Positions 50,901 through 56,444 are shown, numbered from the stretch's first letter. The stretch is 64,000 bases of DNA from Chaetoderma sp. LZ-2023a (GCA_034401795.1 CM067370.1:102490028-102554027); one strand, 5' to 3'. Made by a program: numbers and translations. The notes: a model not told the origin generated them from the sequence alone.

Positions 50901-52233
50901 TCCATATCTTCTTTGTTATTAAGTTTATGGTGTAGATGCGGACATGGTTAGAAATGGTGGTAGTGTTCCTGTCACGAACTCACTACAAGAGGCTTCTGGG
51001 AAGAGTGTCATTCTGTTACCAGTTGGTGCAAGTGATGACGGTGCTCATGGTCAAAATGAAAAGATCAACATCTCAAACTACATAAATGGGGTGAGTTCAT
51101 AAGATTAACTGAACTATTATATACTAATAAAAGTTTTAACCTAAGTCCTATCAGTTCTTTAAGAGTAAGCAATAATTTCTCTGGATACACGTTCTATCTA
51201 TTTGACTAGTTTTAATTTGTATCGAGCCTTCACGAAGTGAGGCATGATTTTGTGATAGGGGGAACAGAGCATCGTCGACAGCCACTCCTGTTAAGCAACA
51301 TTAAACAACATTTACATCAACAAGGTTATCCGATTAACCCTTTAATGGTCAAATTTTCTCAAGAAAACTTTAATATCTCCCAATTGAATGTCCATTTACA
51401 GGTCAAGAGTTCAATTTTTGAAAATTTCTCACTGTAATGACTGGTTCGGTTATTGAGACAGTTATTCCAGTGGTAAATTTTCCAAAAATTGTATTCTCTT
51501 GACCTGTAAGTGGACATTCCATTAGACCATAACAGAGGCTGGTATGACCATTAAATGGTTAAAGAAAACTTCACAGATTCATTCTATGTAATGCTTAGAA
51601 CTACTCTGCATCAAAATTATATTGATTTTTGAGATTCTTCCATACCTTTACAATCGATTGAACTTAAAACTATTTTCTGGGTCCAGGTTAAGACTTCTTG
51701 CTGCGTTAAACCTTTCAAACAACATTTACATCAACAAGGGGTTATCCGAGTTGAATAAAACCTCAGATTTGTTCTATACGATGCTTAGAACTAGTGCACA
51801 TCAAACAAAAATCGATTTTCGAATTTTTTCCTTATCTTTTTGGTGTTTGAACTTGGCCCATTTGCATCCAGGTTACCGGTAAGCTTTTTTCATATGACAA
51901 GTTAGTGAACAATGGTTTATCTGCTCTGATTAAAAATATGATATTTCACTCATCATGGGGTTCTTGTCGTCTTGAGAAATGTGTATTGGCAGAAAAAGAG
52001 GTCTATTTTTGAAAATTTACCACTGGAATGACTGGCTCGATAACCAAGCCAGTCATTCCAGTGGTAAATTAAAAAAAATAGGCTTCTCTTGGTCTGCAAA
52101 TGGACATTTTCTATGAGAAAATTGAAATTTTCTTGAACCCATTCAAGTGTTAAACAGAATTTTAATTTCTCTCTTTCAGACAAAACTCATGGCGGCTTAC
52201 TTGTGTGAGATGGGTAATTTGGAAAAAACGTGA
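31079..52233 (+). CDS. CNDP2: CNDP2-like dipeptidase, copy 2 (complete, 12 exons)
   Basis: Cytosolic M20-family dipeptidase, 482 residues predicted (human CNDP2 has 475). Exons: 31079-31110, 32715-33021, 34074-34229, 35055-35135, 36363-36436, 38044-38118, 46324-46468, 48044-48143, 49177-49348, 49881-49966, 50924-51090, 52180-52233; all introns are GT-AG and the frame closes throughout. Metal ligands are H105 (YGHLDVQP), D138 (TSDDKGP), E173 (MEETGSEG), D201 (VTD) and H451 (DDGAH); catalytic D107 and E172 and the dimer-contact H234 (DLHSG) are present. Each sits exactly six residues later than in human CNDP2, so there is no indel between H105 and H451. There is no signal peptide, which favours CNDP2 over the secreted CNDP1. 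The start ATG gives [10 protein letters not shown], like the short family N terminus. Oddities: HGGKPW is replaced by DTAEPW, and REGGSIP by RNGGSVP. Introns are full of MITEs. Confidence 0.96.
31732..31830. mobile_element. MITE-A half copy
   Basis: TTAAGCCTCAAATTTCAATT through one arm to TTTTCAGTGGAATGACTTGC, then cut near the centre by the next copy. Confidence 0.75.
31832..32054. mobile_element. MITE-A copy
   Basis: TTCACATATCAGCCAAAACG to CAGCGTTAAAGGGTTAA; it follows a half copy in the opposite orientation. Confidence 0.85.
32715..33021 (+). CDS. CNDP2: CNDP2 copy 2 exon 2
   Basis: 307 bp. Encodes [33 protein letters not shown] and YGHLDVQP, with the first metal ligand H105 and catalytic D107. 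Acceptor is attttcag. The donor gtttgt is weaker than average. MITE-B starts only 12 bases after the exon. Confidence 0.95.
33033..33240. mobile_element. MITE-B copy 11 bases after exon 2
   Basis: TTAACCCTTTCACCAACAAA to GGGAAACGGTTAA. Core GTTGAATATTTTGAATTTAA mirrored by TTTCAAAATATTCAACAG. Confidence 0.85.
33294..33450. mobile_element. MITE-D copy, degraded ends
   Basis: GGACCTGCTAACTATTTTGC, TTGACTGAAGGTTGTTGG, and the inverse TTTTCAAAATATTCAGCAGG. Confidence 0.75.
33496..33732. mobile_element. MITE-A copy
   Basis: ATCCCTTTAATGTCTAAATT to CGTGAAAGAGTTAA; centre GGCTCGGTAACCGAGCC. It shares its right TTAA with the next copy. Confidence 0.8.
33729..33907. mobile_element. MITE-A copy, chained
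   Basis: TTAATATCCATTTGTGGG to ACCATTACATGGTTAA. Confidence 0.75.
34074..34229 (+). CDS. CNDP2: CNDP2 copy 2 exon 3
   Basis: 156 bp, phase 0 on both sides. Encodes [20 protein letters not shown] and [10 protein letters not shown], with the bridging metal ligand D138. Acceptor is gttgtag and donor gtaaga. Confidence 0.95.
34254..34492. mobile_element. MITE-A copy 24 bases after exon 3
   Basis: TTAACCCTTTAGCACTCACA to AAGGGTTAAAGATTTAA, well preserved. Confidence 0.88.
34493..35054. other. Intron 3 remainder
   Basis: No repeat or coding signature recognised; a G-rich GGGTGTTGAGGTGG stretch lies near 34775. Confidence 0.5.
35055..35135 (+). CDS. CNDP2: CNDP2 copy 2 exon 4
   Basis: 81 bp, 27 codons, phase 0. 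Encodes [11 protein letters not shown] with catalytic general base E172 and metal ligand E173. Acceptor is ttatag and donor gtaggc. Confidence 0.95.
35420..35600. repeat. Type-E repeat unit, diverged
   Basis: ATTTTGATCAAACTTGACTT, GAAGGACCATATGATCGTAT, CTTGGCCAATATCACC. Resembles one ~150-bp unit of 18265-19680. Confidence 0.4.
35624..35832. mobile_element. MITE-D copy, full length
   Basis: AACTGTCTGACTGCTGCAAG to CAGCAGACAGACAGTT; near-perfect centre. Confidence 0.88.
35939..36003. repeat. TGCC tetranucleotide repeat
   Basis: About fifteen CTGC/TGCC units, partly interrupted at the right end. Confidence 0.95.
36030..36250. repeat. Dispersed repeat with 'TATCTCAAAAACTGCTGA'
   Basis: GCTGTATCTCAAAAACTGCT and AAAATTTTAACAAAACGAAT recur at 36651-36760 (GATGTATCTCAAAAGG, AAAATTTTAACAAAACAGG). 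Each copy follows a microsatellite (TGCC, GTGC/GAAA). Confidence 0.6.
36363..36436 (+). CDS. CNDP2: CNDP2 copy 2 exon 5
   Basis: 74 bp. Encodes [14 protein letters not shown] and KPCIGYGLR, with metal ligand D201. It ends in phase 2 inside the Arg codon before gtattg. Confidence 0.92.
36537..36650. repeat. GTGC-rich and GA-rich low-complexity tract
   Basis: Mixed GTGTGCGTGC repeats then GAAAGAAAGAGAGAGAGAGA. Precedes the second copy of the 36030-type repeat. Confidence 0.8.
36860..37345. repeat. Three diverged tandem units with AGGTCA motifs
   Basis: TGGAACCAAGCGTGGACAC, GAAATAAATTTGGACACAT and TGGAACCAAACTTGGAGACA start equivalent units at about 36890, 37059 and 37255. Units also share CCTATAGCATAAGGAG and GATGTCACTAGGTCAAAGG. 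Confidence 0.7.
37124..37142 (+). promoter_or_regulatory. Three AGGTCA half-sites (DR1 plus abutting copy)
   Basis: AGGTCA-A-AGGTCA is a perfect DR1, the arrangement bound by HNF4/RXR-type nuclear receptors, followed directly by another AGGTCA. It lies in a repeat in intron 5 of CNDP2 copy 2; use in vivo is unknown. Confidence 0.35.
37368..37600. mobile_element. MITE-A copy
   Basis: GCCCTTTAACCCGTGAATTT to GAGTGTTAATGTTAA. Confidence 0.85.
37617..37635. repeat. TTC microsatellite
   Basis: Six TTC units. Confidence 0.8.
37636..38043. other. Intron 5 end
   Basis: Contains a segment reading GACACGCAGAGGATACGGAA beside CCCCACCTACAGGGCAAG, perhaps an old dispersed repeat tail. No coding signal. 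Confidence 0.35.
38044..38118 (+). CDS. CNDP2: CNDP2 copy 2 exon 6
   Basis: 75 bp. Encodes GYAYFNIEV and [12 protein letters not shown], with H234, the residue that reaches the partner active site in the family dimer. Acceptor is acttgcag and donor gtaagt. The next intron is 8.2 kb because of a hAT-like insertion. Confidence 0.92.
38229..38345. repeat. MITE-B/C core fragment
   Basis: TTGTTGAATATGTTGAACAT and CCAGTCAAATTAGTTTCAG. Confidence 0.55.
38447..38602. mobile_element. MITE-A copy, shortened
   Basis: TTAACACTTTACCTCTTAAG to GAGGGTTAAAGGGTG; right arm deleted. Confidence 0.75.
38695..38702. repeat. Left target-site duplication of the hAT-like element
   Basis: CTGTAACT, identical to 46270-46277. 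Confidence 0.88.
39072..40384 (+). pseudogene. Gag-like ORF of the DIRS/Ngaro element
   Basis: Starts at ATG 39072 ([13 protein letters not shown]), then an A7 run breaks the frame. A short SAP-like segment ([15 protein letters not shown]) follows, with an in-frame TAA at 39205, and a long Ser/Asn-rich frame (39214-40023). After another shift, 40059-40316 carries [16 protein letters not shown] and [17 protein letters not shown], typical of DIRS gag. Several shifts and one stop mark it as dead. Confidence 0.75.
40388..40705 (+). pseudogene. Zinc-finger part of gag
   Basis: A CCHC knuckle [14 protein letters not shown] (C-X2-C-X4-H-X4-C) and a second Cys/His cluster ([17 protein letters not shown]) of the kind seen at the C terminus of DIRS gag proteins. 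Likely nucleic-acid binding. Confidence 0.75.
40762..41835 (+). pseudogene. Reverse transcriptase domain
   Basis: The pol start [20 protein letters not shown] is followed by shifts near 40950 and stops near 41100 and 41160. Then [12 protein letters not shown] (motif A with the first catalytic Asp), a palm segment RLAFGCSSS, the LDDF catalytic pair (as LDDF rather than YxDD, usual in this group), and the thumb-like [10 protein letters not shown]. Catalytic residues are retained despite the breaks. Confidence 0.85.
41845..42378 (+). pseudogene. RNase H domain
   Basis: The frame keeps the four acidic residues of RNase [13 protein letters not shown] (D), TFQELYPIV (E), [10 protein letters not shown] (D) and [10 protein letters not shown] (D). 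A stop (TAG, about 41833) separates it from the RT frame. Confidence 0.85.
42215..43398 (+). pseudogene. Tyrosine recombinase (YR), broken, catalytic Arg-I lost
   Basis: N-terminal SAM-like domain at 42360-42769 ([20 protein letters not shown]). The catalytic part follows after a stop: [10 protein letters not shown], where the family has Arg in place of His; KKSKTDPFR; the box-[11 protein letters not shown]; and [14 protein letters not shown] with the nucleophile Tyr. A 49-bp direct duplication at 42901-42998 adds a further frameshift. The enzyme would have integrated the circular cDNA. Confidence 0.88.
42901..42998 (+). repeat. 49-bp tandem duplication inside the recombinase gene
   Basis: TTCAAGATCACATTAGCTTA begins at 42901 and again at 42950, with about 37 identical bases. 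49 is not a multiple of three. Confidence 0.9.
43399..44859. other. Unassigned DNA inside the hAT-like element
   Basis: No known domain on either strand; the 75-residue frame at 44358-44585 is unrecognised. It may be the retroelement 3' end or hAT interior. Confidence 0.4.
44860..45106 (-). other. Cys-rich open frame, possible captured exon
   Basis: On the - strand a frame preceded by an acceptor-like TTTAACCAG runs from about 45106 to a stop at 44860. It is rich in Cys: [36 protein letters not shown]. No family recognised. It lies next to the in-frame 30-bp repeat (45440-45690) that is open on the same strand. Confidence 0.3.
45299..45592 (-). other. Repeat-encoded open frame (DDGxIxG units)
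   Basis: The - strand frame encodes decapeptide units such as [10 protein letters not shown] and [10 protein letters not shown], then a unique tail ([20 protein letters not shown]). The units come from the 30-bp tandem repeat. Frames are also open on +, so coding status is doubtful. Confidence 0.25.
45440..45690. repeat. 30/60-bp tandem repeat
   Basis: CCCATCATC or GCCATCATC recurs every 30 bp, and alternating units (CGCCTTGGGNCCCATGATG / TGCCACTCGGCCCGTGATG) give a 60-bp higher-order unit. About eight units; indels appear toward 45610. Confidence 0.85.
46008..46175. mobile_element. MITE-A remnant inside the hAT-like element
   Basis: AGGCCAAGAAAATTCACATT, ACTGAGCCAGGCATTCC, GGCCTGCAAATGGACATTTC; ends lost. 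Confidence 0.65.
46270..46277. repeat. Right target-site duplication of the hAT-like element
   Basis: CTGTAACT; 46 bases separate it from exon 7. Confidence 0.88.
46324..46468 (+). CDS. CNDP2: CNDP2 copy 2 exon 7
   Basis: 145 bp. Encodes [33 protein letters not shown] and ENIDFDL, as in the family block IPGINEAV...DIDFDI. Acceptor is acctgcag and donor gtaaga. The right end of the hAT-like element lies 46-54 bases upstream. Confidence 0.95.
46754..46962. mobile_element. MITE-D copy
   Basis: AACTGTCCGACTGCTGAG to GCTGCGAGTCAGTT. Centre TTGTTGGTGACTAAGCCACC. Confidence 0.85.
46963..47694. other. Intron 7, mostly featureless
   Basis: 47245-47480 contains Pro/Ala-rich open frames on both strands (CAAGTTCAAGTTCACTTTAT, GGCACCCAGGTGC), but no domain. 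The segment CACTATGCCACTGTGTCA is tandemly repeated near 47445-47475. Confidence 0.45.
47695..47755. repeat. MITE-B core fragment
   Basis: GTATAACATATTCTGTTGAA, TTTGAAATTAATATGACTGG, then cut by the next element. Confidence 0.6.
47764..47935. mobile_element. MITE-A copy, diverged
   Basis: GGCCAAAAACCAGTC, GAAAATATACGACTGGAATA, GGCCCGCAAATGAACATTC. Confidence 0.65.
48044..48143 (+). CDS. CNDP2: CNDP2 copy 2 exon 8
   Basis: 100 bp; it supplies exactly the residues missing between exons 7 and 9. It encodes [18 protein letters not shown] and AISMHG, matching LLH...ILMHRWRYPSLSLHG. The first 15 residues have diverged but keep the same length. Acceptor is ataatcag and donor gtaaag. Confidence 0.9.
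48150..48220. repeat. GT/GTGC-rich low-complexity tract
   Basis: GTGTGTGTATGTGTATG and GCATGCGTGCGTGCGTGG, starting just after the exon 8 donor. Confidence 0.85.
48478..48552. repeat. GACA/GGAT low-complexity tract
   Basis: AGACAGACAAACAGACGGAT and GGCAGGCAGACAGACAAAC. Confidence 0.85.
48610..49160. repeat. MITE-C segments, two partial copies
   Basis: 48660-48800 (ATACATTTGATGGACTATTA, GATTATGACATATTTTTGAG) and 48835-49150 (TATGCCCCACCCATCTCTAG, AAGCTGTTGAATATTTTGAA, TTTGACTGGGTGCTTTTGCT, GATTATGACATCATATTATG). The second ends 20-30 bases before exon 9. Confidence 0.65.
49177..49348 (+). CDS. CNDP2: CNDP2 copy 2 exon 9
   Basis: 172 bp. Encodes [30 protein letters not shown] and [11 protein letters not shown]: the lid domain with the substrate-contacting Arg of IPRK...IR. 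Acceptor is ttacag and donor gtttgt. Confidence 0.94.
49381..49602. mobile_element. MITE-A copy 32 bases after exon 9
   Basis: TTAACCATTTAACCATCAAA, arms AAGCGAAGACTATTTTTGAA and inverse, to CACTGCAGAAGACATTTTG. Confidence 0.82.
49881..49966 (+). CDS. CNDP2: CNDP2 copy 2 exon 10
   Basis: 86 bp, the same length as in copy 1. Encodes [20 protein letters not shown]. The usual HGG ahead of the PW is replaced by DTA, whereas copy 1 keeps HGG. Confidence 0.93.
50040..50380. repeat. MITE-C copy
   Basis: GATGACATCATAATCAATTA, ATTTAATAAACATCCTAATT, GAATATTTTGAAACAAATTT, GCATGGCAGCAACAGC, inverse AAAATATTCAACAGGC, then AAGCATGGGTGGAG. Confidence 0.7.
50476..50895. repeat. MITE-C copy interrupted by a MITE-A half
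   Basis: The left part (GAACTCCTTGAATCTCAATT, GGTAAGTTGCC) and right part (CATCAGCTTATCTGTGACGT, GTGTCATATACTTGACTGAC) belong to MITE-C. The right half of a MITE-A lies between at about 50651-50762 (GTCTTCTCTTGGTCTGCAAA, GCCGTTTTTGGCC). Confidence 0.65.
50924..51090 (+). CDS. CNDP2: CNDP2 copy 2 exon 11
   Basis: 167 bp, same length and phase as copy 1. Encodes [33 protein letters not shown] and NYING, with metal ligand H451. The Glu of REGGS is Asn at residue 420, and the TLTFQE block reads TNSLQE. Confidence 0.95.
51334..51562. mobile_element. MITE-A copy
   Basis: TTAACCCTTTAATGGTCAAA to ACCATTAAATGGTTAA. CAACATTTACATCAACAAGG on its left recurs at 51720-51740. Confidence 0.85.
51945..52153. 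mobile_element. MITE-A copy ending 27 bases before exon 12
   Basis: TTCACTCATCATGGGG, arms GAAAATTTACCACTGGAATG and inverse, to CAAGTGTTAA. Confidence 0.82.
52180..52233 (+). CDS. CNDP2: CNDP2 copy 2 exon 12 with stop
   Basis: Encodes [17 protein letters not shown] and TGA. It is three residues longer than the copy 1 end. Acceptor is tctctttcag. A MITE-A copy ends 27 bases upstream of the exon. Confidence 0.92.
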   Translation, partial: TKLMAAYLCEMGNLEKT

Positions 52234-52570
52234 TCAATATGTCGTGGCTCAGTGATGATTGACTGGACAATAAGTTGGACCACAGAAATGCAATATAGTC
52301 TGGTCCACTTTACCCTATTCATCTGTCCAGACAAGAAACAGAAAATTCTTTATCATATATGTAATATGCTGACATTGAAAATTTTGAAATTAATTGCACG
52401 AGAAGCTGTTGTTGCTGCCTAACAGTTTTCGAAAATTGAGATACTGTGATTTCAGTGTAAACAAATGACTAAATATACATGTATAGATCTGTATTAGCAT
52501 TTAATCCTGTGCATAAAATATTTAAACAGAAGAAAAATCTAATTTAGTTGTCTTTAATATTAACCTATGA
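52234..52570. other. Probable 3' UTR of CNDP2 copy 2
   Basis: Holds a MITE-B core fragment (52375-52445). No AATAAA or ATTAAA lies between the stop and the satellite. Confidence 0.5.
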
Positions 52571-53838
52571 TACGTCACATGCTACTAGCCTACCACACAT
52601 ATACGTCGCATGCTACTAGCCTACCGCACATATACGTCGCATGCTACTAGCCTACCGCACATATACGTCGCATGCTGCTAGCCTACCGCACGTATACGTC
52701 GCATGCTGCTAGCCTACCGCACGTATACGTCGCATGCTGCTAGCCTACCGCATGTATACGTCGCATGCTGCTAGCCTACCGCACGTATACGTCGCATGCT
52801 ACTAGCCTAGCGCACGTATACGTCGCATGCTACTAGCCTAGCGCACGTATACGTCGCATGCTACTAGCCTAGCGCACGTATACGTCGCATGCTACTAGCC
52901 TACCGCACGTAGACGTCGCATGCTACTAGCCTACCGCACGTACACGTCGCATGCTACTAGCCTACCGCACGTACACGTCGCATGCTACTAGCCTACCGCA
53001 CGTACACGTCGCATGCTACTAGCCTACCGCACGTACACGTCGCATGCTACTAGCCTACCGCACGTACACGTCGCATGCTACTAGCCTACCGCACGTACAC
53101 GTCGCATGCTACTAGCCTACCGCACGTACACGTCGCATGCTACTAGCCTACCGCAAGTACACGTCGCATGCTACTAGCCTACCGCACGTACACGTCGCAT
53201 GCTACTAGCCTACCGCACGTACACGTCGCATGCTACTAGCCTACCGCACGTACACGTCGCATGCTACTAGCCTACCGCACGTATACATCGCATGCTACTA
53301 GCCTACCACACGTATACGTCGCATGCTACTAGCCTACCGCAAGTACACGTCGCATGCTACTAGCCTACCGCACGTATACGTCGCATGCTACTAGCCTACC
53401 GCACGTATACGTCGCATGCTACTAGCCTACCGCACGTATACGTCGCATGCTACTAGCCTACCGCACGTATAGGTCGCATGCTACTAGCCTACCGCACGTA
53501 TACGTCGCATGCTACTAGCCTACCACACATACACGTCGCATGCTACTAGCCTACCTCACATATACGTCGCATGCTACTAGCCTACCTCACGTATACGTCG
53601 CATGCTACTAGCCTACCTCACGTATATGTCGCATGCTACTAGCCTACTGCACGTATACGTCGCATGCTACTAGCCTAGCGCACGTATACGTCGAATGCTG
53701 CTAGCCTACCGCACGTATACGTCGCATGCTACTAGCCTACCACACGTATACGTCACATGCTACTAGCCTACCACACGTATACGTCACATGCTGCTAGCCT
53801 ACCACACGTATACGTCACATGCTACTAGCCTACCACCC
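52571..53838. repeat. 31-bp satellite, 41 units, no indels
   Basis: The first unit starts TACGTCACATGCTACTAGCC at 52571, the last at 53811; 1240 bp between them is exactly 40 x 31. Each unit contains GCATGC, CTAG and, in most, the 10-bp palindrome ACGTATACGT. Variants cluster: GCTGCTAGCC in units near 52670-52780, CTAGCGC near 52800-52880, and ACGTACACGT in a long block about 52920-53270. Such blocks mean local amplification. Confidence 0.97.
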
Positions 53839-54044
53839 AAATAAGAACTAGATCAGTCTGACCTAGGTTTTAAAAATAAAATATGTGCATTGAAGGCTAA
53901 CTGTGTAGTGTATATCAAAGGTGATATAGTTTTCATGGTTCACTGAACATATGGTAGAAATTTTGTGTCAGGGCCATATTTTGAACTTGATGGGTTTTTT
54001 CAAATTAGTGACCGAATTCGATGTATGGATGTTCATTGTACGTT

Positions 54045-54221
54045 AACTGTCTGACTGCTGCAATCCATAAGACATTAGTTTCAATGCGCAATAACTCTGA
54101 ACCTGCTGAATATTTTGAAAATAATTAGACTCAAATATATTGTTTTCCAAAATATTTAGCAGGTCAAAAGATATAACCCTGGGAATATGTCGTCTGCAAG
54201 AGCTCAGCAGTCGGTTGGTTA
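54045..54221. mobile_element. MITE-D copy, deleted centre
   Basis: AACTGTCTGACTGCTGCAAT to CTCAGCAGTCGGTTGGTT. Confidence 0.8.
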
Positions 54222-54472
54222 AAGATATCGCACATCTCAAAAGTCTGTCAGTGTGACCTACTTCTCTCTGACCATCACAGAAGATTCCTCTCCCAAGTGT
54301 AGTTTCATCAGTTTTTCTTATAGAAAAACCAAGCTTGGTATATAGATGGATGCATTGTAGCCTAATGGTATACTATGTATCAAATGTAGGTCAATGTGAC
54401 GTACATTTCGCAGTTCAATGAACAACAAATAAATTATTTCTGAAAATGTTGGTCCCAATCCCAGGACGATTC

Positions 54473-54655
54473 ATAATAAAGAAATATTAGTTACCTCACC
54501 GGGATGTAGAAATTGTTTGAGTGTCCACAAGAACTGACCTGAGTGACGTTGCCAGTGACCGTCAGTTAGTGCTGAAGAAGTGACCGAGATGGTCACGAAA
54601 GCTACACTCCAACACTTTCTACATCCCGGACAGTACTAATATTTCTTTATTATTA
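54473..54655. mobile_element. Fold-back element with hammerhead-like core
   Basis: Arms TAATAAAGAAATATTAGT...GGGATGTAGAAA and TTTCTACATCCC...ACTAATATTTCTTTATTA are inverted. Between them lies CTGAAGA, a 6-bp hairpin GTGACC/GGTCAC, and GAAA. Confidence 0.8.
54569..54600 (+). ncRNA. Possible degenerate hammerhead ribozyme core
   Basis: CTGAAGA-(A)-GTGACC-GAGAT-GGTCAC-GAAA fits the conserved CUGANGA / stem II / GAAA core. The neighbouring segments GAGTGT and ACACTC could pair as a distal stem III, but the bases next to the core (CC versus GCT) do not pair and no correctly placed UH cleavage site is seen. Probably inactive or coincidental. Confidence 0.3.
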
Positions 54656-54927
54656 ACAAATAAATTGTTGACCAGTCTGTATTGTCAACACTCTTCCAAC
54701 TATGATCATCAAACCTGAGGTATGGTCCACTTTAGTGTGCTATAGATTATCCTCTATGATCACACAAATTCTAGTTTCCTTATTAGAGCCAATAATAAGA
54801 CTTTCAGTCAGTATATTTTGTATGAATTCCAGGTATAAAGATCAAATATGTAGGCATCACATTGGAATTAAATATCCCGAAGCGTTAAGTTTAGAAAATA
54901 TTTAGCAAAATTCAGTCTTCTTCTGAG

Positions 54928-55417
54928 CCGCGATTTTACTTTTTTTACTTGATATTTGCAGGCGCCATTATTTGGGATTCTATTGTTCTCGCTTTTGCCC
55001 AATGCTCAGTATAAAACTATTCCTGAAACGCTAATGCTAGTCATTGTACTATATACTGTTGGCCCTAGAGCTGAGTTTATCTAGAGCATGGTAAGAGTAC
55101 AGTAGTTCGATTCTATTTGTTTATTTCCCGTGATTAGAAGCGAAACATGCTAGGCTAGATATATCTTTTTACAACAATTTGACTGAAAAATGATTACTGG
55201 CTATAGAAGCAACATTTGTCAATCAAATTGTTCGAAAGAATCATCAGAAAATGCAAGTGTCATTATCTAATGCTTTGAAAACGAATTTACTGAAAATCAT
55301 TGCTGCAGCAACTTTCAAGCAAATTGTTCTCAAGATAATCAGCAGGACATTTGGTCAGAAATGAGAACAATAGAATCCCAAATAATGGCACCCTCAAATG
55401 TCAAAGTAAAATGGCGG
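54928..55417. mobile_element. Fold-back/MITE with ~60-bp inverted ends
   Basis: GCCATTATTTGGGATTCTAT at the left is mirrored by ATAGAATCCCAAATAATGGC at the right; 29 of 30 bases match, and similarity extends outward to CCGC...GCGG. The interior holds two MITE-D-like core palindromes. Confidence 0.8.
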
Positions 55418-55511
55418 TTCAGAAGAAAACAATCGTCACAAATTTTTCTAAATATTTTCTAATCTTAATGCTTCAGGTAACTAAGTACATATGCATGTAT
55501 GATCAAGTCTT

Positions 55512-55673
55512 AACTGTCTACCTGCTGGATTTCTGTGGACTATGTTTTCCATAGGGTTTAGCTCTGAATATGCTAAATATTTTGAAAACAATCTGACTGA
55601 AAGTTGTTGGTGGCCCAGAGGTACTGCCCATTGAAATTATTATCAGAAGGCTTGCTGCAATCAGACAACTGTT
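55512..55673. mobile_element. MITE-D copy, one arm deleted
   Basis: AACTGTCTACCTGCTGGATT to GCTGCAATCAGACAACTGTT. Confidence 0.78.
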
Positions 55674-55894
55674 CGGACCAAAGCCTAATATGCTTATGAA
55701 GTTTCATAAATTAAGACAGAATGGGGGCAGTATCCTCCAAAAGTTGACAGTATAATTGAGTACAAATATGAAGTACTGACTTTATCATAGAATAGAAAGT
55801 CCATAATGCAGTATCAATACTCTGATCTATTGTATATAATGTTTATTATTTAAATTTTGCTAACCAATCGGTACCATGGCTTAATGCAGTGTAC

Positions 55895-56105
55895 ACACAG
55901 GGTAACCGTTAGTTACCTGGGATCAAATCAAGTGCCATGTACACACTGAGTAACCGTTTGTTACCGTGCTTAAATGCAGAGCATACATTAATACAGAAGA
56001 CTGTATTAAGTGTATTTATACATAAGTGGTAATCGCGTGTTACCAGACGGCAAATGCAACGCAAACACATGGTAATCGCTAGTTACCATGTATCAAATCA
56101 ATGAA
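55895..56105. repeat. Four spaced GGTAAC...GTTACC palindromes
   Basis: GGTAACCGTTAGTTACC near 55899 with diverged copies near 55954, 56027 and 56080, separated by ~55, 73 and 53 bp. The spacers share GTACACAC-like and GATCAAATCAA-like strings. Confidence 0.7.
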
Positions 56106-56444
56106 ATGCACACTCAAGGTCTTAGTCATTCAAGTATCAAGGATGCCTAACAATGTTAGGTAACCAGGACATAGGATTGTTAACCAGGACATAGGATATA
56201 AGTGCAGGAGCTTCAATCCTATGTCTTTTATGCCAAAATAAATATATAATTCATATCCATGTGTTGTGTTATCTGTGCATGTGTTAATCCACAACAAACC
56301 AAGTTTTACCACTCCTGTCCTGGATAGCCAATATGTAGCATTTGGAAAGTTCATGAATGAGTTTATTCAGTTGCATGTTCCATTGTCATGTTGAGGATGG
56401 CTTTGATTCTATTGGTATTTTCATCAGTAACAGTTTCTAAACAC

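Noticed and set aside
52571..53838. CRISPR array
   Set aside because: Units are contiguous 31-mers without unique spacers, and the genome is eukaryotic; it is a satellite.
54960..55020. Possible coding exon at an inverted repeat (GCCATTATTTGGGATTC)
   Set aside because: The same sequence occurs inverted at 55363-55391, so it is an element end, not an exon.
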